Shown here piece by piece: positions 48,261 to 61,226 of a stretch of 64,000 nucleotides of DNA. The stretch covers positions 1,674,001 to 1,738,000 of the forward strand of contig NW_026907681.1 in the NCBI RefSeq assembly GCF_028389875.1, given 5' to 3'. Within the stretch, counting starts at the first letter, position 1, and every line of letters starts with the position of its first letter. Source of the DNA: Rhea pennata. Taxonomy: Eukaryota; Chordata; Aves; Rheiformes; Rheidae. The notes under the pieces are model-generated. The model saw only the letters and a program-made list of their open reading frames with translations. It was not told the origin of the DNA and searched no databases. The position numbers and the translations under genes are program-made.

Positions 48261-49555
48261 TCCAGATGTGGCCTCGCTGTTGCCACCGAGAGGGGATTCA
48301 TCTGGCTCAACATCTCTGTGAGAAGACTTCTGGGGATAGTGGAAGGCTCCGAGACTCTCTGTGCGAGAGAGGCCATCAAGCAGGTCTGACACACTGGCCA
48401 GGTGATGCTGGGTGGTGGCTGCAAGCCATGTCCACACTGGCAATGCTCGAGGCCAGCCCAAGCTCTTCCACAGACCAGCTTGGTAATTTCAAAAGCACTT
48501 GGCCAAAACCACTGCAAACTCATCCTAGCTCTCATGGCACCCCTTGAAAAAGCTAAGATCCTGCCCCAGTGCACCAGGCCATCTGCACTCTGGCCATGCA
48601 ACAGGCCTGGGGCAGCTGCCACATCTGAAAGTGCCCCACCAAAGTCATGCGGTTGCCTCGAAAGACGAAAAGCTGAGAGAGTGCCTCTCCTCCGCGACAG
48701 AGCCCAGCATCAAAGGCACGGTCTTCTTCCCGCTTCTCACTTGCAGAGTCTGGCAAGGTCCAATCTGTTTCCCGCAAGCTTTGGGGCAATACAAAGCTGA
48801 TCTGCCCTCTGCTACAAAAAGCTGCAGCTGGCAATAATAGCCCTGGCAAACAAGGGGGTGAATGTCAGAGCCTCCCCTGACCTGATCTGAGAGTGCCCTC
48901 TCCCGCCCTGAACATCCAAAACCACAGAGGCCTGACGCTGCTTGTCAGGGCAGGCAGAGCATGGCGCACCTGCCTGGCTAAGGCCATAGGGCCCTGCCCG
49001 GTGCTACGTGCCAAGCTCCCCAAGCTCCGCTGAGCCTGCTGCACAGCACTGCAAAGGTGACCTAACATGCAGTCCCAATGTGTCTGGGATGCAGCTATGG
49101 TTGCCTCATCGGGAGCCAAGGACAGTGCTGGGCCTGGAGGAGGGAACACAGGAGTCCCCATGCAGGCAGCGGGGACCACCACACAGGACAGCTTCCTTTG
49201 CTGGGTCCATCTGGATGAAGGAGCAGTTGGGAAGCCCTTGCAGAAAGTCTGCTGCTCATCTACTGCTCCAAGAGGCCACCCAAAGCAAGCAAGACAAGAG
49301 AAGAGAAGGGAGAAAGGCGGGTCGGAGCCTCACCTCGGCTGTGTGTGTGTGTGTGGGGGGAGAGCGGAGGCGGGGGGGGTGGTTGTGGGCTATGTACACC
49401 CCGACATCGCACACCTTGCTTGGTGACTGTGTCACGCCCTTGACTTTGGTGAGGACAGAGCTCTGCGGGCTTGTCTCCCATTCCTGGTAGCCCTTCTGAA
49501 GGATGACAGGAAAAGGCACTATCAGTGATCTCCTCGCCTCTGGGACCCAGAGTGC
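48261..49555. other. non-coding interval
   Basis: No gene recognised. A (GT)n and G-rich stretch lies at 49336-49380. Open frames of 100-160 codons occur in four frames over the same bases, so none is credited. Confidence 0.35.
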
Positions 49556-49559
49556 TGCA

Positions 49560-49922
49560 TCCGTACTACGGGATACTTGGTGGGAACCGTCTGTGTTGCA
49601 ACTTTTGTATCCATACTACATGATACTTGGTGGGAACGGTCCCTGCTGTAACTTTTGGGTGTCTAGAACACTACCGCTGTGTTAAGCAGAATACGAATAA
49701 GTAACTAACAAGGTCCTGGAAATCTGTGAGAAAGAACAGCGAACAGATCCGGTGGCTTCCAGCCACAGAATAACTGTGAGAAACAGTCAACCAGAAGGTC
49801 TGAAGTTGAAGAGTAATGAAATAGCAAACCCCAAAGTCAATGTGGCCCCCAAAATAAATCTGCACACGCGCGCAGTGTCATAGCCCGGTTATGCAACCGG
49901 GGCGGAGTTGGGCTAAACTCCC
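49560..49922 (+). mobile_element. LTR fragment, same family as 35.3 kb (5' part)
   Basis: Collinear with about 35300-35670: tandem GATACTTGGTGGGAACGG / TGTAACTTTT units, then GAACACTACCGCTGTGTTAA, GTAACTAACAAGGTCCTGGA, TCTGTGAGAAAGAACAGCGA and GGAGTTGGGCTAAACTCCCT, where similarity ends. The missing 3' part may be the piece at 46178-46222. Confidence 0.75.
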
Positions 49923-49924
49923 TG

Positions 49925-52018
49925 TGGTGCAGAGCAACCCTGCAAGCCCCACAACAGACCCTGCAGGCAGCAGGGTACCTGCGCTTCCTGACAGCACAGC
50001 TGCACGACAAAGCTCTCAGGCCACAGCCACAGCTCACACGACACACACAGCAGAGCCAGCAGAGGTTACAAGCATTGCACTTTTATTACATGCAGAGAGA
50101 GCTGACAAGCGGCAGCTGCTTCCTGATGCAGCATCAAGCCCGGAGCCTTTGCAAACGCACATTGTTTTGCACAAGGCAGAACAGCCCAAGCATATGGAAT
50201 GCATGGAAGTGCCTGAGCTTGCCCCAGGGCAGAGAGCGAGAGAGCTGCAGGGCACAGCTGGTGTCTTGGTGCTGCAAGAGCAGGCAATCAGTGGCCTGAA
50301 AGGGCTCCGAGGAGCCCTGGGAGTGGGCCGTGCTCAGTGCTGCAGAGGAAGGCGAAAAACCCCCAGGCACTGCTGCCAATCTGTGCTGGGGGAAAATTCC
50401 TTCCTGACCCCAAAGCTGGCGATCGGCTGTTCCCTGCGCATGTGAGCAAGGCCTGCCTCCCGGCCAGCCCTGCGACGCTTCTCACGCCCACCGGGGCACA
50501 CCAGCGCTGCCCAGCTCCTTTCCTCTCTTTCTCAAACTGAAGCCACTTTAGGGGCTCCAGAGCATGGCAAAATTTAAGAAAGAAAAAAAGAAAAGGAAGA
50601 AAAAAAGAAAGGAAGAAAAAAAGGAAGAAAAAAAGAAAGGAAGAAAAAAAGAAAGGAAGAAAAAAAAGCAAAAACCAGACCTGATAGAGCCTGGGGGAAA
50701 AAACTCTTTCCTGGGCGCTGCAGGAGACCAGCTGGCCGGGTGCTCCAGAGTGTTGCCCGAGACCTATGACACTGATGATGAGCACTTGGAGCATCTTCGC
50801 ATCGCATGGCCTGCATTTCCTGGGTGCTGCATGTGGCGCCAAAGCAGATAGGCATGGGGATCTTTGGAAGGGTCTCCGGCTCCGAGAGTGGATGCCCTTG
50901 CTCTTTGCGGGCCATCGAGTTAACTTTCTCCACTGATCTCCAGCTGAAAAGGCCTGGAGCCCTTGCGGAGCTTGAGGGGCGTGTGAGGGGTCTTCTCCCG
51001 CTCCCAAGGGCTTGCTCCGGTCTCTGAAAGACCAAAGTTACATCCGGCTTTGAATCCGAGCCTGCTCGGAGCACAGATTGGATCGCAGGGCCTCCAGCGA
51101 GCTCTTCCAACAGAAAACCTTCCACGATCGGATGGTGCACAAGGGCTGAATCAGCTGTGAGCTTCAGCGCGCTGCCTGCCCGTGAGCAAATGCCTGGGCA
51201 CAGTCTGCGCTCGCACAAGAATGGCTGCTGACAGTGGTGGCAGGGGTCACTTCCATTTCCCACAGGAGGCATGCACAGGCCAGCTGTGCCCAGCAGTGCC
51301 ACACGAGTACAGCAACAAAAGCAGAAAGCCTGCTTGCCTTGGCCCCTTTGCGTCAGCTCAGCTGAGGCAGCTTAGAAGAGACCTGGAGCTGGCAGATGCT
51401 GACCTCCCTCTGCTTTCCTGAGAGTGAAAACACTGTGAAAACCTTGCTGTCACTTGGTATTGCTCTGTGCGTCTTTGGAGGAGTGCCAGGCGGAAGAGGA
51501 AGAGGATCCACAGTCTTTCTGAGGCTGAGGCAAGCCAAAGAGCCAGTCTTAGAGCCGGTGCTGGAAGGGGTCAAGGGCTGCAGGAGGAAGGGGTTGGTCG
51601 TGCCTATTTGTGTTGGGGAAGAGGCAGCCGGCACAGGAGGCAGCGTTAGGCAGTGTTAGGGAGTGAAGCAGCAGACATAGGCACTTTCCAAGCCTGCGAG
51701 GCACGGGGCACGGCCACGGCAGGGAGTGCTCTGAGCACCAAAGCAGGGCAGAGAAGGTGCAAAGCAAGAGCTGGCAGTAAGGTCAGAGGAAGGCCACAAA
51801 GAGGTCTCCATACCAAAGGGAGGTGCAGCTGCTGAGCACGTCCATCGTTTGGCGGCCTGAGGTGCAGGCAGCCGTGCCCCCGCAAGTCCTGCGACGTCGC
51901 GCTGGGTGGCCGTCGAGAGCCCTGCTGCCCTCGTGGCGGTGGGTGCGCCTGCGCCCAAGGACAGCCTGCAGAGAGCCTCGGCCCTGGGCGGCAGCCAGCT
52001 GCGAGCCGGCTGCGGAGC
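49925..52018. other. non-coding interval with GAAA microsatellite
   Basis: No gene identified. A (GAAAAAAA/GGAA)n purine tract lies at 50574-50672. A minus-strand AATAAA-like signal at about 50084 has no gene attached. GCGACGCTTCTCACGCCCAC and the next 40 bases (50473-50530) recur at 53439-53496, so this interval shares pieces with the 52-53 kb duplicate. Confidence 0.4.
50574..50672. repeat. purine-rich microsatellite
   Basis: About 100 bases of only A and G in AAGAAAGAAAAAAAG-type units. It generates Lys/Glu-rich plus-strand and Phe/Leu/Ser-rich minus-strand frames that are artefacts. Confidence 0.9.
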
Positions 52019-53423
52019 CTGGCAGAGCGGCAGGGGCGCGGGCGCCTTATAGCCCTGCTCGTGCCGCGAGCACTGTGACTGCGCTGCCGGGTCACAGTGC
52101 TGCGACATGGGGGCCCCGGGGCCGCGCTGCAGCCTCCCTGCCAGCCGTCTGCCGGCCCAGCGTCGGCGTGGCACAAGGCCCCGGGGCTGCCGGCCCTGCT
52201 GCAGCCCCTGTGCCCAGCACCCCAGGGCAGCTGCGCCTCCTGCTGCGGGGCCGTGCCCGGGCCATGGCCCAGGATGCCTGCTGGCCCCTTGCTCTGTGTC
52301 AACGCGCCCCACGCTGCCCCAGGCTTGTCCCAGGTCACTGCAGAAAGGGCAAGAGTCCGCTCCCATGCTGCCATTGGGAAGTGGCATCAAGGGCCATGGC
52401 ACCCCCTCCCTAGGCCATGGCCTGTTGCTGAAAGGGACAAACCTTCAAGAGCACCCTCAGAGGTGTCCCGCCCAGAGCATCCCCTGGTGTCCAACGGGAC
52501 CTCGAAGATGGGCCAGCCTTTTGGTGCCTGTTCCATCCTAGCAGAGGACTCTCCTCCCCAGTGCCACGACCCATCTTTGGCGCCCGTGCCCGACACTCAC
52601 TTCCTCTGCTGGACACCAAGCCAGCATTTCAGAGCTCTTCTCGGTGCCGCCAGCACTGGGCACGCAGCGCCCTGTCTTCTGCCCTGTGAGGACAAACACA
52701 CAACGCTGAACTTCCTGGCAAATGGGATCCTGCCCAGTGTGCAGTGCTGCACAGATCACTTGTCCCTGCACATGCCCAGCTCTCTGTGGCCCAACATGTC
52801 CATGTCGCCAGGGGTGCAGTCATGGTCGCAGCTGCATACAGCACTGCAAACTGTTAGCCCCTGCAGGGTCATGGGGGACATGGTGAGAACAGGACATGCA
52901 CCTGGTAGTCCTACGCTGTGGCTGCAGAGGGGATGGGGCACCCCATGTGCTTCCCCATCTCTGCATGGGTGCCAGCCCTTGCAAGCTGCCTGGGGTAAGC
53001 AGCCGTTAAGCGTGCCTGCAGTGGCCCTACTCTAGCAGGGCTTTCCTTGGTGTGTCCTCCGGAGTAGACAGTCAACCCTCTTCTCCATTTCCTTGCATGG
53101 GAACTGAGCCAGGGGCAGCTGTGCTCACTAGCATTCCCCACGTCTCTGCATCCGCCAGCAAGCTCCGCTCAGTCTCCACACCTCTCCCCTCCCGTGATCC
53201 CTCACTCAGCAGCCCGCAAACAGTGCCCAAGCCAAGGCAGGCAGGGGGATCCCTGCCACAAACTGGTAGCGGCAGAGGAGAGCTACAGGCACCAACATCA
53301 CGTCCACGTGCAGCTCCGCACTGACTGTCCTGGGGTCTCTGCTGGCAGCTCCACACATCTCTGTAACCCGCCATCCTCTCCATTCCTCTTCCCAAGGCCC
53401 ACCTCACCTCAGGGCAGGCCTCT
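52019..53423. repeat. dispersed duplication, copy B (long form)
   Basis: Partner of 46222-47141, with an extra GC-rich segment of about 495 bases (52089-52582). A 312-codon plus-strand frame (52097-53035) spans the extra segment and shared part, but the shared part in copy A is broken into smaller frames and the composition is that of GC-rich chance ORFs. Confidence 0.85.
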
Positions 53424-53854
53424 GAGGTCCCAGGAGCCCTGAGACGCTTCTCATGCCCACCGGGGCACACCAGCGCTGCCCAGTTCATTTCCTCTGGAAA
53501 AGGTGCTGCAAGCCGTCAAGGACTTGTACCTACTGAAACCTATGAAGAAAAGGAAAGTTAATAACCAAAAAATAAACATAAAGTATACACTCAAATGGAT
53601 CAGGCCTGATGACATTTTGATCAAATTACCCAAAGCCATTTCAACAGCAACACACATTTTTCTTGCTATCAGCAAAATGTACTCTGTGGCATTTTGAAAG
53701 GGAGTGGGTTTTCAAAGAGCTAAGATCTAAGTTTTCTGTGGGTCCAGAAATAAGTTTTTAAAATCTTGAGTTTTACGTGTTGGGAAAAAACTGAGCAATG
53801 AGGTTCACAGGGATTGTCACTGTAGAGATAGAAAAAGTCCAACTGTGAAGCCTC

Positions 53855-53881
53855 AAAAAAAAAAAAAAAAAAAAAAAAAAA
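53855..53881. repeat. poly-A tract
   Basis: Uninterrupted A run of roughly 27 bases; no retroposon body recognised upstream. Confidence 0.85.
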
Positions 53882-54918
53882 ATTCCCAGACCACTCTTAG
53901 ACAAACTTAGAAGCTATCACATCAAGAGTATTACAAAGTTGAAAGAGCTGTTATTTGTAAACCTACAGGTCTTTGAACCAAAGGCATAGCCTATTAGTAT
54001 GTATTATTAACATAACTGAAAAAAAAAAAACAAAATCACAACAATGATTTTGGACAGTTTCAGAGGCCATTTTTAAACCAGAGTGAATGATTTCTGCTCT
54101 CCTGTTACATAGGGCTCAATAAAACTATAAAGATTTGACAGGTTAAGAGAATAAACATTGCAATGAAGTGAGCTATCCCCAGCTTAGCTATAAACATTCA
54201 ATATTTCTTCTGAGAAAGGATAAAGTAAACTAAAAATAATACGAAACAAACAGGAATGGAGAATTTTTAAGATTTTTGATAATTTTGATCTTTTAACTTA
54301 TGTTTTCCAGAGATACTATGTAACTCAATGTACTCATTCTCCAAGTCCTCAAGAATTTGAATTTGTCATAATCACTAATAGAAAACTGAGCTGTTTTCAC
54401 AAACCAAGGTATACATTGACTCTTCCACGCTATTCATCTTTCTACTCCTGTGGTCAAGTACCTTGCAGTTATTATCGCTAATTTGTTCAAGCGGTGAGGA
54501 AATATTAACTATCACAAGTTCTCAGCAGAGACTGGACAATAATTATCAACAGATGGCTGGCAGTACAGTTTGGGGAGAGAGAAAGAAAGTGCCCTTCCTT
54601 CCAAAACATCCCCCACTGAGAAGTCCTCAGCAACTCAATGGTCATAGTTTTGGTTAAAATCAGATTTATGTTAACCACCTGTTTTCTCCCCACGTTTTTC
54701 TTTAATATTTGCTTATTTAATTATGATGAGGAAGCACAAACCCTGTACATCCCATCTATCTTATAATGATGACATTCATATCTGGAAAAAAACAACAACT
54801 TTGGTAATTTACACTCTTATTAAAATAATACTAGTATTGGGTCATTAGAAAGGATCCAGTTCAAGAAGTTCAACTGAATACAAACAAGGAAATTCAAAAA
54901 AACAGTGTGCTCCTCCTA

Positions 54919-54924
54919 GTTTAT
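54919..54924 (-). terminator. minus-strand polyadenylation signal, no gene assigned
   Basis: TTTATT on the + strand gives AATAAA on the minus strand, about 1 kb from the CpG island that also serves POLE. It could end a divergent transcript; a 160-codon minus frame over it has no family I recognise. Confidence 0.25.
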
Positions 54925-55359
54925 TTACAAAAGCCTTAGCAACGGCCAACACAGAAGAGGCTTGCTTTAGTAGCGGGGGCTGTGCCGAAGGGGCCGCTGA
55001 CAGAGCACAGCCTGGGCAAAAGGCAGCGGTGCTTCCTACGTGCTCCCAACACCGCCCGAGCACCACGGAAGGACAACGCAATCCGGGCTGCTCAAGCTGG
55101 CAGTGCCGGCTCACAGCTGGCTGGGGCCCAGAAAGAAACTTCCCAGGAGCCTCCCAACTTCCACACTGCATATGCTTAAAACCCCAAACACACGGTTCGT
55201 ACAGCCGTGCAGAAAGCGCTTCCTGTGCACGACCTCCACAGTGCAGTTTTCCGACGTCTGAGACATTTTTTTTAGGGTCCCTGCAGAGCACCTGCCCCTC
55301 TTCTCTTCTCCCAGGCAGTGACTCCACAGACTGACCGCAGTGCTGCTTGTTGTTTCACT

Positions 55360-56330
55360 GCAAGCCAGCCAGCTTCAGCGGCCAGCTCCCTCCCGCGCCC
55401 TGAACGGCCGGACAGCACCTCAGCGAGACGGGGCGGGCCAGGCTCGCCGAGCCCATGCCAGGCCTGCTCCGCGCAGCTCGCCAGGGCTTCAGCCCGCCCC
55501 GCCAAAGCGCAGCAAGGACGGAGCTCGCACGCTGCGCCTCGGCCCCCGACGGCTCCCCGCAGCCCGTCCGGCCTCCAGGCAGGAAGACTCGCACGGCCCA
55601 AGGAGCCCGGCACGCGCCTCAAGGCCGGCCAGGGCTCCTCGGGGGCGCAGCCGGCTCCCAGCTCCCTCGCAGCCGGAGGGCTACCTGGAGAGGCGGCCAA
55701 GACGGCGGCGCCGGTCCGCAACTGCCCCTGCGACGGCGCCGCTTCCCGCGCAGCGCCGCCGCCCCACGACAGGCCGCGCCGCGCCGGGCCGGGTCGGGTC
55801 GGGCGGCGCCGGGCACCGCCGCGCAGGCGCGTGCGCGGCAGCGGCAGCCGGGGCGGGGGCGGGGCCTGCCCGGGAAGGTGCCGCGAGGGGCGTGGCCAGC
55901 GCAGCCGCCCTGCTGCGGGGCAGAGGTCGAGGAAGAGAGCGACCATTGGCTGCGGTGCCGCTCTCTGATTGGTGCTCTCCCTGGGGAGGCGGGGCTGGCA
56001 GGCTTCCCGCTCGCGGGAGGTGGGGGCAGCGCGCGGGGCTGCTCAGGCCGCGGCGGGATGGTGCTGCGGGGCGGCGCGGAGCCGGGCGGCGGCGGCGGCG
56101 GCGGCTGGGGGGGGCAGTGAGCACTGGGGCCAGGCGGCAGCGGGAGGTGTGTGTGGGGAGGGGGTGGTGGGTCGCGGCGGGGACTGGGCGGCGGCTGGCG
56201 GCGCGGCGTCCTGCAGGGACGATGGCTCCTCGCTGTCCTCCCTCAAGCGCCTGGAGCGCTCGCAGCGCACGGAGCGGCTGGACACACTGTTCGGCTTCGA
56301 GCGGCCCACGGAGCGTGGCGAGCGCACGGG
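55360..56330 (+). promoter_or_regulatory. CpG-island promoter of POLE copy
   Basis: Very CpG-dense kilobase around POLE exon 1. GC boxes at 55850-55866 and near 55990, and two inverted CCAAT boxes (ATTGG at 55945-55949 and 55968-55972), lie 90-115 bases before the ATG. This is the usual TATA-less arrangement for replication genes. The long frames on both strands here are composition artefacts. Confidence 0.7.
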
Positions 56331-56344
56331 CTGGCTCATCAACA

Positions 56345-56615
56345 TGCTCCCGGTAGGACTGGGCCGGGGGGGGATGTCACCGGCGGGGGGTGTCACCCAC
56401 AGGCACCTGGTAGGACTAGGGGGGACAACGATGGGGGGGTCACCGACATGCACCTTGTAGGACAGGGGGCGAATGTCACCGACGAGAGGGGGAGATGTCT
56501 CCGACAGGCACCTGGTAGGACCTGGGTGTGAGGGGAGGTGTCACCAATAGACACCCAGTAGGACTGGGGCAGGGGAGGTGTCACTGACAGGCACCCGGTA
56601 GGACTGGGGTGGGAG
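56345..56615 (+). repeat. minisatellite copying the POLE exon 2 donor site
   Basis: Units of 40-58 bases on the theme CACCYGGTAGGACTGGGG...GGTGTCACC. Donor-like GGTAGGACT or close variants start at 56353 (the real exon 2 donor), 56410, 56457, 56515, 56558 and 56598, so the first unit overlaps the exon-intron border. Confidence 0.8.
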
Positions 56616-57469
56616 GGGGCGGGGGGGGTCGTGTGTCGTAACAGGCCATGTGCATGTGCAGACGGAGGTGCTGGGCGAGGACCGGCGGCTGGTGAGCGCT
56701 GTGGACTACTTCATCCCGGAGGATGGGAGCCGCTTCGAGGTGCATCCCGTTCCTCCAGCGCAGCGCTGGTGCCCGGGCTGGGCGTCCTGCCTGCCCCCAC
56801 CGGTTTGGCTGTTCTGGGCCCCAGGCATCACCCACAAGGCAGCAGCGCTGTCTGCCCTACGCTGGGTCCACCTGGGACCCTTGGGGGCCAATGTGGGTGC
56901 TGCAGAGATGCAGGGATGTGTATGTGGCGCACAAATGCCAGCAACGCGCAGCAAGGGCAGTGCACGGAAGCAAGTGCCCGTTGCTTCCGTTGGGAACCAT
57001 TGGGTTGGTTTCTCTCCTTGGCTGCGGGGTCGCGCAATGTTCACCGGTTTTGATTTCTCCTGGGTGGCCCTGCCCTATAAGCCGTATTTCTACATCGCTA
57101 CCCAGAAGGCGAGTATGGACTTGGAAGGTGCGCACTGGCAAGTGGGGTCTTGAGTAAACTAGTGGCCGAGGTCCCAGAGACAAGGGCAGGTTTGACTTGA
57201 AGGGTCCCCCAGTAAGCTGAGAGGCCTTGTGACCAACCATCTTCTAGGACACTAGTACCAGAACCTCTTGTGAGCCTGTCTTCTCCTCTGGAAAAGTGTC
57301 TGGCTTTGTTGCTCATTCTCCAGTTTCTTTGCAGGGCTGTGAACAAGAAGTGTCATCCTTCCTCTCCAAGAAGTTTCAAGGGAACATTTCAGAGCTAGAA
57401 ACTGTCCCCAAAGAAGATTTGGATCTGGTCAGTATTCCTCTGCCTGCTGTACTATTGAATAACCCTAAT

Positions 57470-57495
57470 CTTTCTTTCTTTCTTTCTTTCTTTCG
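57470..57495. repeat. (TTTC)n microsatellite
   Basis: About six TTTC units in POLE intron 5. Confidence 0.85.
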
Positions 57496-58197
57496 AGCTC
57501 AAGTGGAGTAGAAAGGGGCTAAGCAGTAAAGGGAAGCAGTATGCTTACCTTTAATCTTCAAGCACTGTTTGCATTGCATATCATGAATAGGCTAATTATT
57601 GCTTATTGATAGTAATTGCTTATTATAGTAATAGTAAATAAAATATATGTTCTGCTCCAGCACATAGTCTTTTTCACAGGATGCTCAAGAAACTTCCTGA
57701 GCTAGAAATGGTTGGAGATTAAGAGTGTTGTGGCAGAAGGAAATACTATACATTTACTCTTTCTTGGGTGTGTACTGGTGATTGCGCTTGGAAACAGACA
57801 ACAAGACAAGATGGCCCTTGGTGTGAACTGGCATAGATCACATGTTCTTTGCTGGCTTACGTGCTTGCTAGCATCTCTTCTCGCTCCTAGTCTTTCCATC
57901 CAATTACTACCTCTTCTTTGGCCAGTTCTTCCATGTGTGCCAGTATAATTTGCCTTCCCAACGCTTTCTTACTGTTAGCAGTCTTCCCTTTCCCTCATTA
58001 CTCTTTTCCACCCTTAGCTGGCACTGTCTTGTTGCTTTGTAGCCAAATCACTTGGTGGGTCTTAAGCGGAACTACATTAAGTTATCCTTCCACGTGGTGG
58101 ATGACTTGGTGAAGATGCGGAAAGAGATCTCTCCTGCTGTGAGGAAAAACAGAGAGCGAGACCAGGCGAGCGATGTCTATACGTCTATGCTGTCAAG

Positions 58198-58953
<756 letters not shown>

Positions 58954-61182
58954 TAGACAGCAAACGAGCATGTCACCTTTGGCCGTCTCGTCCCTGGCTT
59001 GCTTTGTTGCTAGTTGCTTGGTCTATATGTAATGTCTGTGGAAATAAAATTGAAGTCTAGTCTGAATGATGCATAAGGATTTCCTCATTTTGTATGTTGG
59101 AGAACCCAGCTAAGGCTATTGGTGCCCCTTTTGAGGGGCAGTAGTAATTCGGAGAGTATAGTCCTTAAGTTGTCTCCCTTTTGGCACCCTTAGTTGATTG
59201 TAAGCAATTGTTCAGAAGGTGACCTCCAAAGAGCCGTTCCCACTTGACAAAAGCTCTACCTATCAAGCTGTGCAAGGATTATCTCATCGATGGAAGACTA
59301 TTTCATCCTTTAGGGATGAAATATCTATTTCATCCTTTAGTTAGGTTGTTCAGGAACGTGTCCCTGGTGTAGCAGGGATCTGAGTCCTCAGTAACTCTTC
59401 CTTTGTCAACTCTCTAGGGCTATCTGATCACAAACAAGGAGATTGTCTGTGAGGATATTGAGGACTTTGAATTTGCTCCCAAGCCGGAGTGTGAGGGTCC
59501 ATTCTGTGTCTAATGAACCAGATGAGGTAAGTAGGTTCTACTTGGGAAATCAGGCTGCTTTTTATCTGCCTTGGTCTCTTGTAGGCCAAAGAGAGCTTAT
59601 CACCCAATAGAGTGTATCTTTGGGGAGCACAGCGTACAGTCACGGTGCTGGTGATGCTTTCATTTCGTGGTGTGATGATGAGGCAGATCGGGCTCTAGCT
59701 AGGTCAAGAGCAGAGGGGAAGGACTGCATCAATTGTATTATATCCAGTGCCTGCCTGCAGGAGGTGAATTTGCTGAGTGTTTGTGTTTGGGGGGGAGATG
59801 TTTTTTGTTTTGGGTTTTTTTTTTTTAATCCTCTGTTGCATACTAGGCTCGTTTAATCCAGAGGTGGTTTGAACATGTCCAGGAGACCAAACCTACTATC
59901 ATTGTCACATACGATGGAGACTTCTTTGACTGGTAAGATCAGGAATGAAAACTGACCTGGTTTCTAAAAGGAAATGTTGCCTAGGCCATGGGGTGCGATC
60001 GGATACCAGCCTGTATGTCCTTTGTCTGGAGGTCACATAGCGGCCACGTGTGTTCTTATCTACACAGACTATCCAACCAGTTTGGGAACCTGTTTACATC
60101 CTGATTATGTGCTCTTTATCTGGAGTGCTGGGCTGAGTCTTGGATCGCCAGCCTGCAGAGGACTGTCGAAGAGGGGGAGGTGGAATTCAGAACTTTTTTT
60201 TTTTCCCTGAGCAGAGCTATGTTTATTGGCTTTGAAATATGAACTTCTATAGAGTCTCCTCAGTTGGTCCTGGGATTGCGGAGCTACTTCTAGATTGTTG
60301 ATTTGGCAATGTTTGTACACTGATGACCTCAGTAACTGGAGAACAGGCAAAGTGTCAAAAGAGAACTGCAGAACAATAGGGAGACCAGAGCAACCAAGCC
60401 TTTGGGGAGCGAGGGAAACTCGATCATAATGTTCTGCCTCCTGGTATAGGATGTAAGCAAGCAGCTTCCTTCATGCAGTAGCTCTGCCCTACAGGGAGTT
60501 TTCACTGTGGCCAGCTCTCACGGGTAAGGTCTGGAGCAAAGGAGACTTCACAAGAAAAATTCCTCATTAAGTAGCTTACAAGAAAGCAATTCTGAAACCC
60601 TTGGGATGGGGTTGGGGTGGAGGAAAGGGACTGCTTTGTTTCTTCTCTTCTGCATTGTCTCTCTCCTCAGGCCTTTTGTGGAAGCAAGAGCAGCAGCTCA
60701 TGGAATTAATATGTATCAGGAGATTGGATTTCAGAAGGGCAGCCAGGGAGAGTACAAAGCCCCGCAGTGCATCCACATGGATTGTCTGAGGTACCGAATG
60801 CTGCCTCTGTACCGTATAACTGCATCTTTATCTGTTAATTTGTATAAAATGCCTACAATTGATGTATTTGAATGCTGTCCCTTTTCCATCTCTGTGCACT
60901 GCTATCATGGGTTACATCTTATTAGGAAAGGACTAGCACCCCCATCTTTGGTTGTGCTGCTTCTACTCGGTACTCCGTTGTGTGCCATTATGTACAGAAG
61001 TTACGTCTCATCCACACTAGCCTGAATGACTAACTGTGTTTATACAGTCTGCTGGTGGCTGTCACTGGGGGCTTGAGAACTGTCCTGGATAGCAGGTAAA
61101 AGGACAGGATAAGACCAAACTGTTGTAGTGGGCACAGGGCCATATTCTAACCCAACAGCCTGCCTCGCACAGAGAGGAAAAG

Positions 61183-61187
<5 letters not shown>

Positions 61188-61222
<35 letters not shown>
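61188..61222. repeat. (GT)n microsatellite
   Basis: About 16 GT units in POLE intron 12. Confidence 0.9.

Positions 61223-61226
<4 letters not shown>

Larger units (their letters stand above)
53430..55000. other. AT-rich non-coding interval
   Basis: From about 53500 the composition shifts sharply to AT-rich. Contains an A30-type run (53855-53881) and a second A run (54018-54030). No exon recognised. Confidence 0.45.

Noticed and set aside
35300-49922. The two related LTRs read as the ends of one provirus
   Set aside because: Minisatellite resumes right after the first LTR, no retroviral genes lie between in a consistent order, and the second is truncated.
51646-52402. Two overlapping minus-strand ORFs of about 245 codons
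   Set aside because: Both frames open together in very GC-rich DNA, with low-complexity Ala/Pro/Gly/Arg composition. Typical chance frames.
52097-53035. 312-codon plus-strand ORF in duplication copy B
   Set aside because: GC-rich, no domain or splice signal recognised. The duplicated copy A does not keep the frame, and other frames over the same DNA are also open for over 200 codons.
55272-55968. Long ORFs on both strands across the CpG island
   Set aside because: Arise from CpG-rich composition with few stop codons; no similarity to PXMP2 or another known neighbour of POLE.
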